DNA of 41,266 nucleotides, taken from the NCBI GenBank assembly GCA_002382445.1, contig DGAQ01000004.1, forward strand, positions 1-41,266, read 5' to 3'. The notes under the pieces are model-generated. The model did no database searches. It was not told where the DNA came from and was given only the letters and a program-made list of their open reading frames with translations. The position numbers were made by a program, and so were the translations under genes. Below are positions 32,095-40,663 of the stretch, piece by piece; the first letter of the stretch is position 1; each line of letters begins with the position of its first letter. The stretch is from Porticoccaceae bacterium UBA4026 (GTDB lineage: Bacteria > Pseudomonadota > Gammaproteobacteria > Pseudomonadales > Porticoccaceae).

Positions 32095-32933
32095 TAGATC
32101 GTTTTAGAGACTTGAAGCAAGGTTATCTTTCTCTTGTCTGCTGCGATCACGGTGAAATCAAAACTTTCGATACTGACTGTTTCATCCACCGTGGGTAGTC
32201 GGCCAAGGGCGTGTACAACGATTCCACCTACGGTGTCGAATTCATCATCCGGTAAGCCGACATCAAAATATTCGTTAAAGTCCGCTATTTCAGCAATCGC
32301 ATCCACCGAATAGAGATTGTCGCCTAGTTTACGAATTAGCTCTGGCCCATGTTTATCAGTCTCATCTTCAATCTCACCAACTATTTCCTCTAAGACATCT
32401 TCAATAGTTAGTAGCCCAGATACTCCACCATATTCGTTTACCACTATCGCCATGTGGTAGCGGTGCTCTCGAAATTCTTGTAGGAGAATATTAATTCGCT
32501 TACTTTCCGGGATAATATTGGCTGGCCGCAATAGGCTCTTTAAATCAAAGGTCTCTTTGCCAGACAGAACTAACGGCAGTAATTCTTTGGCCAACAGAAT
32601 ACCCTGAATATCATCGGAAGATTCTCCTACCACAGGAAAGCGAGAATGCTGTGATTGAATAACTATGTTAAGAATTTTCTCCAATGATAAGTCAGCTTCA
32701 ATCATTTTCATTTGCGAGCGTGGAATCATAATCTCCCGCGCCTGTAAATCAGACACCTTTAGCGCCCCTTCCATAATCTGCAGTGCGCCAGCGTCAATAA
32801 TTGATTCGTTCTCTGCGCTTCGCAGCATGTCAGCGACTTCATCACTGCTCGTTGGATTAGCTGAAAAGACCCTAGACATCCTTTTCAAGAAAGAGGGTTC
32901 AGTAGAATTTGGGTTGGATGATTCGTCGGGCAT
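32094..32933 (-). CDS. corC: CorC/YbeX-type CBS-domain protein
   Basis: This is a cytoplasmic protein with two CBS domains (about residues 70-190) and a C-terminal CorC_HlyC domain (about 200-279), linked to magnesium and cobalt efflux and to ribosome metabolism. It has 279 residues (292 in E. coli). Conserved stretches are SDLQAREIMIPRSQM, QSQHSRFPVVGES and VVNEYGGVSGLLTIEDVLEEIVGEIEDE. No membrane span is present. It lies between ybeY and lnt, the order seen in E. coli. Confidence 0.94.
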   Translation of the reverse strand: MPDESSNPNSTEPSFLKRMSRVFSANPTSSDEVADMLRSAENESIIDAGALQIMEGALKVSDLQAREIMIPRSQMKMIEADLSLEKILNIVIQSQHSRFPVVGESSDDIQGILLAKELLPLVLSGKETFDLKSLLRPANIIPESKRINILLQEFREHRYHMAIVVNEYGGVSGLLTIEDVLEEIVGEIEDETDKHGPELIRKLGDNLYSVDAIAEIADFNEYFDVGLPDDEFDTVGGIVVHALGRLPTVDETVSIESFDFTVIAADKRKITLLQVSKTI

Positions 32934-32940
32934 GATTTTC

Positions 32941-33423
32941 TCAGTTATTTCCGCTAGGCTGATTATCGCTTACAGACTCTCGGTAGGGCGCTGGAAAATC
33001 CAGGCCGAGTAAAATTTCAGTTTCTAGGCTTTCCATAATTTCTGCATCTTCCTCATCGCTGTGATCATATCCTAGCAAATGTAGAACACCATGAATAATC
33101 ATATGTGCCCAGTGCGCATCGATTGATTTATGTTGTTCCTTTGCTTCTCGTGCCACGACGGGCGCACAAATCACAAGGTCACCCAGTATCGGCAGAGGTT
33201 CAGGCGCAACAGCGTCAAAGGGAAATGAGAGAACATTTGTAGGCCCTGTCTTTCCACGATATTGGTTGTTGAGTAGAGCACTTTCCTGCTCACCTACAAT
33301 CCTTATGCTGACCTCTGATGTATCGGTTGTTTTTAGTGCCGCCATAACCCAGCGCTGAATGCTCGCTTCGTCAGGAGATTCTTCGGATTTGCAGGCCCTC
33401 TGAATGTGGGTGGAAATAGTCAT
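32941..33423 (-). CDS. ybeY: Endoribonuclease YbeY
   Basis: YbeY is a single-strand-specific, metal-dependent endoribonuclease used in 16S rRNA 3' end maturation and 70S quality control. The 160 residues carry the zinc site HGVLHLLGYDH with histidines at 111, 115 and 121, followed by the acidic run SDEEDAEIM. The NVLSFPFD strand and the conserved Arg in the NNQYRGK segment are also present. It is flanked by phoH and corC with gaps of eleven and seven bases. Confidence 0.96.
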   Translation of the reverse strand: MTISTHIQRACKSEESPDEASIQRWVMAALKTTDTSEVSIRIVGEQESALLNNQYRGKTGPTNVLSFPFDAVAPEPLPILGDLVICAPVVAREAKEQHKSIDAHWAHMIIHGVLHLLGYDHSDEEDAEIMESLETEILLGLDFPAPYRESVSDNQPSGNN

Positions 33424-33434
33424 AGATTAGAGAG

Positions 33435-34463
33435 TCAGGACTCTTTTTCATGCGCATCGTAGGCATCTACGATACTTTGAATAATAGGATGGCGGACAAC
33501 ATCTCGAGACTCAAAATGAGTGAAGCTAATGTCTTCAATATTTTTTAGAACGCTACAAGCGTGCACTAGCCCTGAGTTAACGCCGCGAGGAAGATCTATC
33601 TGTGACATATCACCGGTGATAACCGCGGTGGAACCAAAGCCAATCCTGGTAAGAAACATTTTCATCTGTTCTCGGGTGGTATTTTGACTTTCATCAAGAA
33701 TGATATAAGCACCATTTAAAGTACGACCCCGCATAAAGGCGAGAGGCGCTATTTCAATGACATTGCGTTCCTGAAATTTGGCGACTGTCTCAAAGCCAAG
33801 CATCTCGTGCAAAGCGTCATACAGGGGACGCAGATAGGGATCAACTTTTTGTGCCAGATCGCCAGGCAAAAAACCAAGCCTCTCTCCAGCCTCGACGGCG
33901 GGTCGAACCAGCAGAATACGTTCAACTTCGTTTCTCAATAAGGCTTCCACTGCGCACGCGACAGCGAGGTAAGTTTTCCCCGTTCCGGCAGGCCCTATAC
34001 CAAAATTAATATCATGAGTTTGCATGGCGCGCACATAGCGCTGCTGGTTTAGTCCGCGGGGTTTGATATTACCTTTTTTGGTGCGGATAACTGAAAAATT
34101 CTCGATATCACTGGGGACAGGGATGGTCTTAGCGGTTTGATCCATAGGCGTTCGTCTCTCATATTGTCGCAGGTGGAGATGCACCTCTTCGGGAGATACA
34201 TCGTCATAGTGCGCTGTGTGCTGATAAAGATTATAGATAACATCTGCAGCATGCTGAGCAGGTTCTGCATCGCCGTAGATCGCGAAGAAGTTATCCCGTG
34301 AACGTATTTCCACATCTAAGCGCTGTTCAATTAGATGTAAATTACCGTCAAACTGCCCGCAGAGTGAGGCAAGACGATGAGCTTTATTCGGCTCAAGGGT
34401 AATGTTAAGGGCAGCAAGATGGCTTTCCAGTTGTTTCAAGGGGTGTTTAAAAACCTCTACCAT
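33435..34463 (-). CDS. phoH: PhoH-family ATPase (YbeZ)
   Basis: This is a P-loop ATPase thought to act with YbeY in RNA processing. The 342 residues show an N-terminal single-strand RNA-binding-like region (LEPNKAHRLASLCG to about residue 80), then Walker A GPAGTGKT and Walker B AYIILDESQN. LTRIGFGSTAVITGDMSQIDLP follows, with the end region SFTHFESRDVVRHPIIQSIV. I see no Shine-Dalgarno sequence upstream of ATG 34463; a TATATT sits so close that a nearly leaderless message is conceivable. It is first in phoH-ybeY-corC-lnt-prx. Confidence 0.95.
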   Translation of the reverse strand: MVEVFKHPLKQLESHLAALNITLEPNKAHRLASLCGQFDGNLHLIEQRLDVEIRSRDNFFAIYGDAEPAQHAADVIYNLYQHTAHYDDVSPEEVHLHLRQYERRTPMDQTAKTIPVPSDIENFSVIRTKKGNIKPRGLNQQRYVRAMQTHDINFGIGPAGTGKTYLAVACAVEALLRNEVERILLVRPAVEAGERLGFLPGDLAQKVDPYLRPLYDALHEMLGFETVAKFQERNVIEIAPLAFMRGRTLNGAYIILDESQNTTREQMKMFLTRIGFGSTAVITGDMSQIDLPRGVNSGLVHACSVLKNIEDISFTHFESRDVVRHPIIQSIVDAYDAHEKES

Positions 34464-34591
34464 TATGTAATATAGCTAGCATAGCTTGATCTTAAGAGAA
34501 GGGTAAACTCTTTTTATTACACAGTTATTGTAAATAACACCAGTTCTTACAAATTCAAGGCCCAAATTAAGGAGTTATTAGTCGCAAAATT

Positions 34592-35929
34592 TCAGGCTAA
34601 GACTCCTCGGAGCGAGTTGGGTAGAGCTTCTGTAATGACTGCATCAGCAAATTCACCGATAAGGCTATGGTCGCTGGCACGGAAATTAACCACTCGATTA
34701 TTTTCCGTGCGACCCTGTAATTGGCCGGGGTCTTTTCGAGAAATGCCGGTCACTAAAAGCCGCTGTGTGCTGCCTACCATCCGACGGCTAATTTCACTAG
34801 CATTCTGCAAGATGCGACTTTGGAGAATTTTAAGACGTTGTTTCTTTACCTCGTCACTCACAGTATCTGCCAAGTCTGCCGCGGGAGTACCCGGCCGAGC
34901 GCTGTAAATAAAACTAAATGAGGTATCAAACCCAATTTGCTCTATAAGTTTCATAGTGGCTGCAAAATCATCCTCGGTTTCGTTTGGGAAGCCAATAATA
35001 AAATCAGAGGAAATGCTTATGTCAGGGCGTAATTCTCGCAGGCGACGAATTTTTGACTTGTACTCAATAGCCGTGTGCCCGCGCTTCATCGCCATCAAGA
35101 TTCGATCCGAGCCGCTCTGCACAGGTAAGTGCAGGTGACTTACTAACTCTGGGACCTTGCTGTAAACGTCGATAAGGGCGTCAGAGAATTCCACTGGGTG
35201 AGAGGTGGTATAGCGAATACGATCAATGCCATCAATTCTGGCAACAAATGGGATTAATTCGGCAAAGTCGCATATTGAGCCGTCGGGCATGTCCCCGCGA
35301 TAGGCATTAACATTCTGACCAAGTAGGTTAACTTCACGAACGCCTTGTTCGGCCAGAGAGCTTATCTCAGCGAGGACATCAGTGATTGGGCGACTTACCT
35401 CTTCTCCACGGGTGTAAGGAACCACGCAAAAAGTACAATATTTAGAGCAACCTTCCATTATTGAAACGAAGGCGCTAACGCCGTCTGCTTCTGGGGTTGG
35501 TAGTCGATCGAATTTCTCGATTTCTGGAAAACTGATATCGACAACAACCGTGCCGCCAGCTTTTCTTGACTCCATCATCTCCGGCAATCGATGCAGGGTT
35601 TGAGGGCCAAAAATCAAATCAACAAATGGCGCGCGCTTTGAAATTGCTTCGCCTTCTTGGCTGGCAACACAGCCGCCAACGCCAATAATTAAATCAGGTT
35701 TAGCTTCTTTTAGATGCTTCCAGCGGCCTAATTGGTGGAAGACTTTTTCTTGGGCTTTTTCACGAATTGAGCAAGTATTGAGCAGTATTACATCTGCATC
35801 TTTTGCGTTATCAGTGACCACCATTTGGTGACTTTCGCCGAGTAAATCCCGCATGCGGGCGGAGTCATACTCATTCATTTGACAGCCATGAGTGACGATA
35901 TGTAGTTTCTTAACGGGCTTTTGATGCAT
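34592..35929 (-). CDS. miaB: tRNA-2-methylthio-N6-isopentenyladenosine synthase
   Basis: MiaB is a radical-SAM methylthiotransferase acting on A37 of tRNAs that read U-starting codons. The 445 residues show the N-terminal cluster cysteines (THGCQMNEYDS, LLNTCSIRE, GVGGCVASQ) and the radical-SAM cluster CSKYCTFC near residue 160. GQNVNAYRG, LHLPVQSGSDRIL and a C-terminal TRAM domain follow. It has its own promoter and is separated from phoH by 128 bases that hold no gene. Confidence 0.97.
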   Translation of the reverse strand: MHQKPVKKLHIVTHGCQMNEYDSARMRDLLGESHQMVVTDNAKDADVILLNTCSIREKAQEKVFHQLGRWKHLKEAKPDLIIGVGGCVASQEGEAISKRAPFVDLIFGPQTLHRLPEMMESRKAGGTVVVDISFPEIEKFDRLPTPEADGVSAFVSIMEGCSKYCTFCVVPYTRGEEVSRPITDVLAEISSLAEQGVREVNLLGQNVNAYRGDMPDGSICDFAELIPFVARIDGIDRIRYTTSHPVEFSDALIDVYSKVPELVSHLHLPVQSGSDRILMAMKRGHTAIEYKSKIRRLRELRPDISISSDFIIGFPNETEDDFAATMKLIEQIGFDTSFSFIYSARPGTPAADLADTVSDEVKKQRLKILQSRILQNASEISRRMVGSTQRLLVTGISRKDPGQLQGRTENNRVVNFRASDHSLIGEFADAVITEALPNSLRGVLA

Positions 35930-35960
35930 GGGCTACAAATTTCTTTTTAAATAGACACGC

Positions 35961-35988
35961 ATTATAGCCTTGAGCCGGTAATCCGCAA
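35961..35988 (-). promoter_or_regulatory. Promoter of miaB
   Basis: Read on the minus strand, TTGCGG (35988-35983) and a perfect TATAAT (35966-35961) are spaced by 16 bases. Transcription would start near 35954, giving a leader of about 25 bases to the miaB ATG. Confidence 0.6.
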
Positions 35989-36016
35989 CATTTTGCAGTG
36001 CGATTAAACTGGCTTG

Positions 36017-36025
36017 TGGTATTAT
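36017..36025 (+). promoter_or_regulatory. Extended -10 element before the DUF1820 gene
   Basis: TG-G-TATTAT (36017-36025) matches the extended -10 pattern, with only a poor -35 (TTGCAG is 21 bases away). It points toward the DUF1820 gene and would give a leader of about 30 bases. Support is moderate to low. Confidence 0.35.
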
Positions 36026-36063
36026 TCGCTTCTTTAGTTTTATACCAATAATAGTGGCACCCT

Positions 36064-36399
36064 ATGGCGAGCGAACCCATTTATCGAATAACCTTTCACA
36101 ACCAAGGTCATGTGTATGAGATCTATGCTCGGCATGTTTTTCAAAGTGACCTTTGGGGCTTTCTTGAAGTTGAAGAATTTATATTTGGAGAGCGCTCGCA
36201 AATGATAGTGGATCCTGCTGAGGAGAAATTAAAAAATGAATTTTCCGGGATAAAGCGCAGCTTTATTCCTATGCAATCGATTGTACGTATCGATGAGGTT
36301 GAAAAGGAAGGTACAGGAAAAATTACCGCAGCAAGTGGCAGTAATGTTAGTCCATTTCCATTTCCATCTATGGCTAAAATAAAACCTTCCGCGGATTAA
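36064..36399 (+). CDS. DUF1820 family protein
   Basis: This is a 111-residue soluble protein of unknown function. The family pattern is recognisable: PIYRITFHNQGHVYEIYARHVFQSDLWGFLEVEEFIFGE, then the RSFIPMQSIVRIDEVEKEG block, and a Ser/Pro-rich end (SNVSPFPFPS). DUF1820 proteins are small, mostly gammaproteobacterial and often near miaB or housekeeping genes. The N-terminal half resembles a beta-sheet domain, but no ligand or catalytic residue can be named. Its neighbour miaB is divergent, and gspE follows 101 bases later with no evident terminator between. Confidence 0.85.
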   Translation: MASEPIYRITFHNQGHVYEIYARHVFQSDLWGFLEVEEFIFGERSQMIVDPAEEKLKNEFSGIKRSFIPMQSIVRIDEVEKEGTGKITAASGSNVSPFPFPSMAKIKPSAD

Positions 36400-36500
36400 G
36401 AGCTGCCCTGTTTTGGATGTTTTTAATACTGTTTTACTTTTCCATTTAGTGTACGTTTTTGATTAGCATTGCTATAACAAGACTTCAACGAGTACTAACA

Positions 36501-37964
36501 ATGTCAAAATCGGATATTAAATTATTGCCATTTGAATTTGCTCGAAGTAATGGTCTGTTACTTCGAGAATTAGAGGGTGACTTGGTATTGTCTCCCGAAG
36601 CTAGTCAGTGGGCTATCTCAGAGGTTATTCGAACTAGTAGCAGTTTTTCCGCAGTTACGCGTATTGATGGTGAATCTTTCGAAAAAATGCTGTCGTCCAT
36701 CTATAGCGGCCGTGAAAACTCCTCAGAATCAGTAATGGAAGATATTAAGGATTTTGTCGACATGGAGTCTGCAGCGGCAGAGTTGGAAGATACTGGCGAC
36801 CTCCTAGACTCTGAAGATGATGCGCCCATTATCCGTCTTCTCAATGCGATTTTGGCCGAGTCGTTAAAAGAAAATGCCTCGGATATTCATATTGAGCCCT
36901 ATGAGAAGGAATCCTTGGTGCGGTTTCGTCTCGACGGCGTTCTCAGCACGGTGTTAAAACCCTCAACGCAGATTACTCCTCTACTAATTTCTCGTATTAA
37001 GGTGATGTCAAAACTTGATATTGCAGAAAAAAGATTACCTCAAGACGGACGCATGAGTGTCAAGCTTGGGGGGCGTAGCATCGATTTGCGTATTTCCACT
37101 ATGCCCTCAAGCCATGGTGAGAGAGTGGTAATGAGACTATTGGATAAAGATGCGGGTAAGCTTCAGGTTGACGACCTGGGTATGCCTAAGGATACCTCTG
37201 ACCAGCTTGACGATTTAATTCGTCGTCCCCATGGGATTATTTTGGTCACCGGTCCCACAGGGTCAGGTAAAACTACAACCCTCTATGCCGCATTACAGAA
37301 AATGGATCGACAGGGTCGCAATATTATGACCGTTGAGGATCCTGTGGAATATGATTTGCTTGGCATTAGTCAAACCCAAATAAATCTGCGCGCTGGAATG
37401 ACGTTTGCGCGGGGATTAAAAGCTATTTTACGTCAGGATCCAGATGTCATCTTGATCGGTGAGATTCGCGATGGAGAGACGGCTGAAATCGCTACTCAAT
37501 CAAGCTTGACAGGTCACTTAGTACTGTCCACTCTTCATACTAATACGGCGGCGGGCGCTATTACTCGGCTGCAGGACCTCGGCGTTGATAGCTTTTTACT
37601 GGCATCTACCGTCAGAGGCATCCTGTCTCAACGATTACTGCGTAGGCTTTGTCTTAGTTGCCGTCAACCAGTTGAGCCCAATGAATTTAATCGGGAGTTA
37701 TTGAATTTAGATGTCGGCAAGACTATTTACCAGGCTGGCGGTTGCCCTAAATGCAACAGCACCGGCTATGCAGGTCGCCAAGCTCTGTTTGAATTGGTTA
37801 CCGTGGACGCGGCGCTGCAAAAACTAATTCATGAAAATTCTGGAGAAATTGAGCTGGAAGCTACGATTCGTCAACAGGTGCCTAGTATTCGCCAAGCGGG
37901 ACTTAAGTTGGTTTGTGATGGGGTCACCACAATCGAAGAAGTTCTTCGCGTCACCAGTGTGTAA
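36501..37964 (+). CDS. gspE: Type II secretion ATPase GspE
   Basis: GspE is the cytoplasmic hexameric ATPase that drives pseudopilus assembly. From ATG 36501 it has 487 residues. There is a short N-terminal domain, then SDIHIEPYEKESLVRFRLDG (N2E). Walker A GPTGSGKTTTLY follows near residue 251, the Asp-box region MTVEDPVEY, Walker B VILIGEIRDGETAE, and the His-box HLVLSTLHTN. A tetracysteine zinc site consists of CLSC near 383 and CPKC near 415. I rejected a TTG start at 36459. It opens a gsp operon without gspC or gspD before it. Confidence 0.95.
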   Translation: MSKSDIKLLPFEFARSNGLLLRELEGDLVLSPEASQWAISEVIRTSSSFSAVTRIDGESFEKMLSSIYSGRENSSESVMEDIKDFVDMESAAAELEDTGDLLDSEDDAPIIRLLNAILAESLKENASDIHIEPYEKESLVRFRLDGVLSTVLKPSTQITPLLISRIKVMSKLDIAEKRLPQDGRMSVKLGGRSIDLRISTMPSSHGERVVMRLLDKDAGKLQVDDLGMPKDTSDQLDDLIRRPHGIILVTGPTGSGKTTTLYAALQKMDRQGRNIMTVEDPVEYDLLGISQTQINLRAGMTFARGLKAILRQDPDVILIGEIRDGETAEIATQSSLTGHLVLSTLHTNTAAGAITRLQDLGVDSFLLASTVRGILSQRLLRRLCLSCRQPVEPNEFNRELLNLDVGKTIYQAGGCPKCNSTGYAGRQALFELVTVDAALQKLIHENSGEIELEATIRQQVPSIRQAGLKLVCDGVTTIEEVLRVTSV

Positions 37965-37970
37965 CTGACT

Positions 37971-39182
37971 ATGCCTGCTTTTGATTACTCAGCCTATAAT
38001 ACAGATGGTAAACTTGTAGATGGCGTAATAACGGCTGATTCTGAACGTCAAGCGAGACGTCTTTTGAAGGATAAAAAGCTATTACCCTCGACTCTCTCAA
38101 AAGTTAGTCAGGCTAGTAAGCACAAGGGATCTCACTTTGGACGTCAGGCCAAGGTTGATAATTTCGACCTATCATTACTGCTTCACCAGCAGGCGATTCT
38201 GATTCAATCAGGATTACCCCTTGAAGAATCTCTGCGTATGACTATCGAGCAGGCGGAGACCGATAAACAGCGGCGCATGGTGGGAAGTTGGCGCAGCGAA
38301 ATTACGGAGGGTCGCAGTTTTTCTGAAGCCTTGCGCCGTTCGCCCTATAAGATTCCCGATAGTGTTATCGCAGGTGTTGGAGTGGGTGAGGAGAGCGGGC
38401 ATCTGGACAAGATTTTATTACGCCTTGCAGAAGAACTTGAAACGAGCGCCGAAAACCGTAAAACCATCACGCGCGCATTGGTCTATCCGATGACATTGAT
38501 TAGCGTTTCGATCATTATGATTTCAATGATGATGGTTTGGGTGGTGCCAAAGATCACTGCGGTATTCGCCAGCTCAAACCGTGAGTTACCTTTGATTACC
38601 AAAGTGGTGGTTAGTTTGAGTGACTTTACCCAGGACTACGGTCTATATCTTTTAGGGTTAATTGTTCTACTCGTTTTAGGTTTCCGCCGAGCGATGCAAA
38701 ATGCTGAGCGAAAACAACGTTGGCATGCTTTTATACTGACCCTGCCGGGCGTGGGTCGCTGGCTACGCATGGCTGATATTTCAGACTGGGCACGTAGTTT
38801 AGGGGTTCTTTTAAATAGCGGAGTTCCAGCATTGGCAGCGCTCAATATATCATCGGCGGTAGTCAGTAACCTTTCGCTGCAAAGCAAATTCAAAAAGGTT
38901 ACTGAAGCTATGCGTCAGGGCTCTAGCCTCCGCAAGGCGCTGGAAGATAACCTGGACGGCAGTGGGTTCTTAGTTCATATGGTGGGCAGTGGCGAAGCCT
39001 CTAGTGAGTTGGATAAAATGTTGCTGCGAGTGGCTGAGTATTATTCGGTTAGGTTAAATAACGCTGTTGAGGTGTTTTTAAAGTTGCTTAACCCAATCTT
39101 GATCATTCTTATGGGTGCGATGATCTTAGCTATCGTTGCGGCAATTATGTTGCCGATCATGGATATGAACAATGCGATTTAA
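37971..39182 (+). CDS. gspF: Type II secretion inner-membrane protein GspF
   Basis: GspF is the polytopic platform protein of the secretion machine. The 403 residues show the N-terminal FDYSAYNTDGKLVDGVI segment with the AAxxRQARRLLKDKKLLP-like block. Two duplicated cytoplasmic helical domains follow (LHQQAILIQSGLPLEESLRM and DWARSLGVLLNSGVPALAALN), with three hydrophobic spans, the last at the C-terminus (ILIILMGAMILAIVAAIMLP). It starts seven bases after the gspE stop. Confidence 0.95.
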   Translation: MPAFDYSAYNTDGKLVDGVITADSERQARRLLKDKKLLPSTLSKVSQASKHKGSHFGRQAKVDNFDLSLLLHQQAILIQSGLPLEESLRMTIEQAETDKQRRMVGSWRSEITEGRSFSEALRRSPYKIPDSVIAGVGVGEESGHLDKILLRLAEELETSAENRKTITRALVYPMTLISVSIIMISMMMVWVVPKITAVFASSNRELPLITKVVVSLSDFTQDYGLYLLGLIVLLVLGFRRAMQNAERKQRWHAFILTLPGVGRWLRMADISDWARSLGVLLNSGVPALAALNISSAVVSNLSLQSKFKKVTEAMRQGSSLRKALEDNLDGSGFLVHMVGSGEASSELDKMLLRVAEYYSVRLNNAVEVFLKLLNPILIILMGAMILAIVAAIMLPIMDMNNAI

Positions 39183-39239
39183 TTATTCGGAAAGACGATT
39201 CAAATGGAGATAAATACGATTAAAGAAGAGGTTAATAAG

Positions 39240-39671
39240 ATGAAGTCAAACAAAAAGCAGCGCGGGTTTACGTTGATTGAAGTGATGATCGTAGTGACCA
39301 TTATGGCGTTGATGATTGCGGCAATTGCACCGAATTTGTTTAGAAATGTTGTGAAAGCAGAGGCTACGCGGGTAGCTTCAGATATTCGCCAAGTTGAGAG
39401 TGCTTTGAAATTTTACCGACTGGATAACTATCGCTATCCTTCCCAGTCTCAAGGTCTAGAGGCGTTAGTTTCATCGCCCTCAGGATCAGGCGCAGGGAAG
39501 TGGAACGGGCCTTATTTAGATAAACTACCCACAGACCCTTGGGGTATTCAATACCAATACTTAAATCCAGGCACTCACGGCAAGCAGATTGAGATATATA
39601 CTTTGGGTGTAGATAACGTTGAAGGTGGAGAGGGTTCGGATAAAGACTGGGGTAATTGGAATCTTGACTAA
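39240..39671 (+). CDS. gspG: Major pseudopilin GspG
   Basis: GspG forms the bulk of the secretion pseudopilus. From ATG 39240 it has 143 residues. The prepilin peptidase site is RG|FTLIEVMIVV with Glu at +5; the hydrophobic helix follows. The C-terminal domain shows YPSQSQGLEALV, GPYLDKLPTDPWG and the calcium-loop region near VDNVEGGEGSDKDWGNW. I rejected ATG 39204, which would add twelve residues to an already complete leader. AAGAAGAGG at 39222-39230 is well spaced for 39240. Confidence 0.95.
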   Translation: MKSNKKQRGFTLIEVMIVVTIMALMIAAIAPNLFRNVVKAEATRVASDIRQVESALKFYRLDNYRYPSQSQGLEALVSSPSGSGAGKWNGPYLDKLPTDPWGIQYQYLNPGTHGKQIEIYTLGVDNVEGGEGSDKDWGNWNLD

Positions 39672-39716
39672 ATATTGCTTTATTCGCCAGCTAACTCGAA
39701 TGCCTACTTAGGCTTT

Positions 39717-40286
39717 ATGAAGCGATCTCAGGGTTTTACCCTAATCGAGTTACTCATTGTCGTCGCCATTGTTGTGATTTTGTCAGCCATTAGCGGTTTG
39801 GCTATTAATCAGGCGTTTGATCGCCGCTATTCAGCAGAAGCGGACAAACTACTTATTTGGATGCAGCAACTCTCAGAGCGTTCGTCACTTGAGGGTGCCG
39901 CCTATGGTGTTGTTACAGAGACAGACAATGATCGGCGAGAGGCTACCCAGCTTCGTGCCCTGGTCTACTTTAACAATCGATGGATCGCAGTGACGTCGCC
40001 GGAGCCTTTTGTACTTGGGACGGAATCTAATGTTGACTGGGACATGGATATGCAGGAGGAGGAGCTATTACCTCAAAGCCAACCGCAGGCGTTGGGCTTG
40101 ATGGATAGCGATGGATTAAAAGCAACAGAAAAAGAATTTTTACTACCAGAAATGGCATTCTTACCTGATGGTTACATAGAGCCTCAAGGAGCCATTCAGT
40201 TGTCTTTTGAATCTTCTGAATTAACCTACTCCTTTGTCTGGGATGATGAGGTCTCAATGATGATTTTAGAATCGAACATCTTATGA
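39717..40286 (+). CDS. gspH: Minor pseudopilin GspH
   Basis: GspH is a minor pseudopilin at or near the pseudopilus tip. From ATG 39717 it has 189 residues with the leader MKRSQG|FTLIELLIVV, Glu at +5. A C-terminal beta domain of typical length follows, including the acidic WDMDMQEEELLP stretch. I rejected the TTG start at 39675, which gives an implausible leader. A weak AGG precedes the ATG. The last four bases overlap the gspI start. Confidence 0.9.
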   Translation: MKRSQGFTLIELLIVVAIVVILSAISGLAINQAFDRRYSAEADKLLIWMQQLSERSSLEGAAYGVVTETDNDRREATQLRALVYFNNRWIAVTSPEPFVLGTESNVDWDMDMQEEELLPQSQPQALGLMDSDGLKATEKEFLLPEMAFLPDGYIEPQGAIQLSFESSELTYSFVWDDEVSMMILESNIL

Positions 40287-40663
40287 GATGTGCGACCGAA
40301 AACAGAGGTTTTACTCTGATCGAAGTGATGGTCGCCCTGTTTATACTGAGCTTGGTGTTGAGTAGTGCGGTGCAAATGGTGCATCAATACAGTGATGAAC
40401 GACTGCGTATTAGAGAGCGTTTTTTCGCTAATCAAGTGGCTTGGAATCATCTCCTTGAGCGTTATGAGCATTCTCAGAAATGGTCAGTTAGTCCGGACTT
40501 AAAAATAAAAGGTATTGACGTACAAGCTGGGCAGGACTGGCGCTGGGAAATGAAAATTGAAAAGGCTATGGGTCAAGAATTATATCGCTACCAAGTCCAG
40601 TCGGGGTCAGTTGGTAGTAAATCATACCAAGCCACCTTAGCTGTTTATCTGGTTGAAGATTAG
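40283..40663 (+). CDS. gspI: Minor pseudopilin GspI
   Basis: GspI nucleates the tip complex with GspJ and GspK. The 126 residues carry the leader RG|FTLIEVMVAL with Glu at +5 and the hydrophobic helix LFILSLVLSSAV. The usual NQVAWNHLLE segment follows, then a short beta domain. It overlaps gspH by four bases and is followed immediately, with no gap, by gspJ. Confidence 0.92.
   Translation: MRCATENRGFTLIEVMVALFILSLVLSSAVQMVHQYSDERLRIRERFFANQVAWNHLLERYEHSQKWSVSPDLKIKGIDVQAGQDWRWEMKIEKAMGQELYRYQVQSGSVGSKSYQATLAVYLVED

Noticed and set aside
34571..34606. Inverted repeat GGAGT...ACTCC spanning the miaB end as a terminator
   Set aside because: The stem is broken by mismatches and only a mixed TTAATTT follows, so the evidence is too weak to list.
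36459..36500. Upstream TTG start extending gspE by 14 residues
   Set aside because: The added residues do not resemble GspE N-termini, and ATG 36501 gives a normal start.
39675..39716. TTG start extending gspH by 14 residues
   Set aside because: It would give an atypical 20-residue leader; ATG 39717 gives a standard six-residue prepilin leader.
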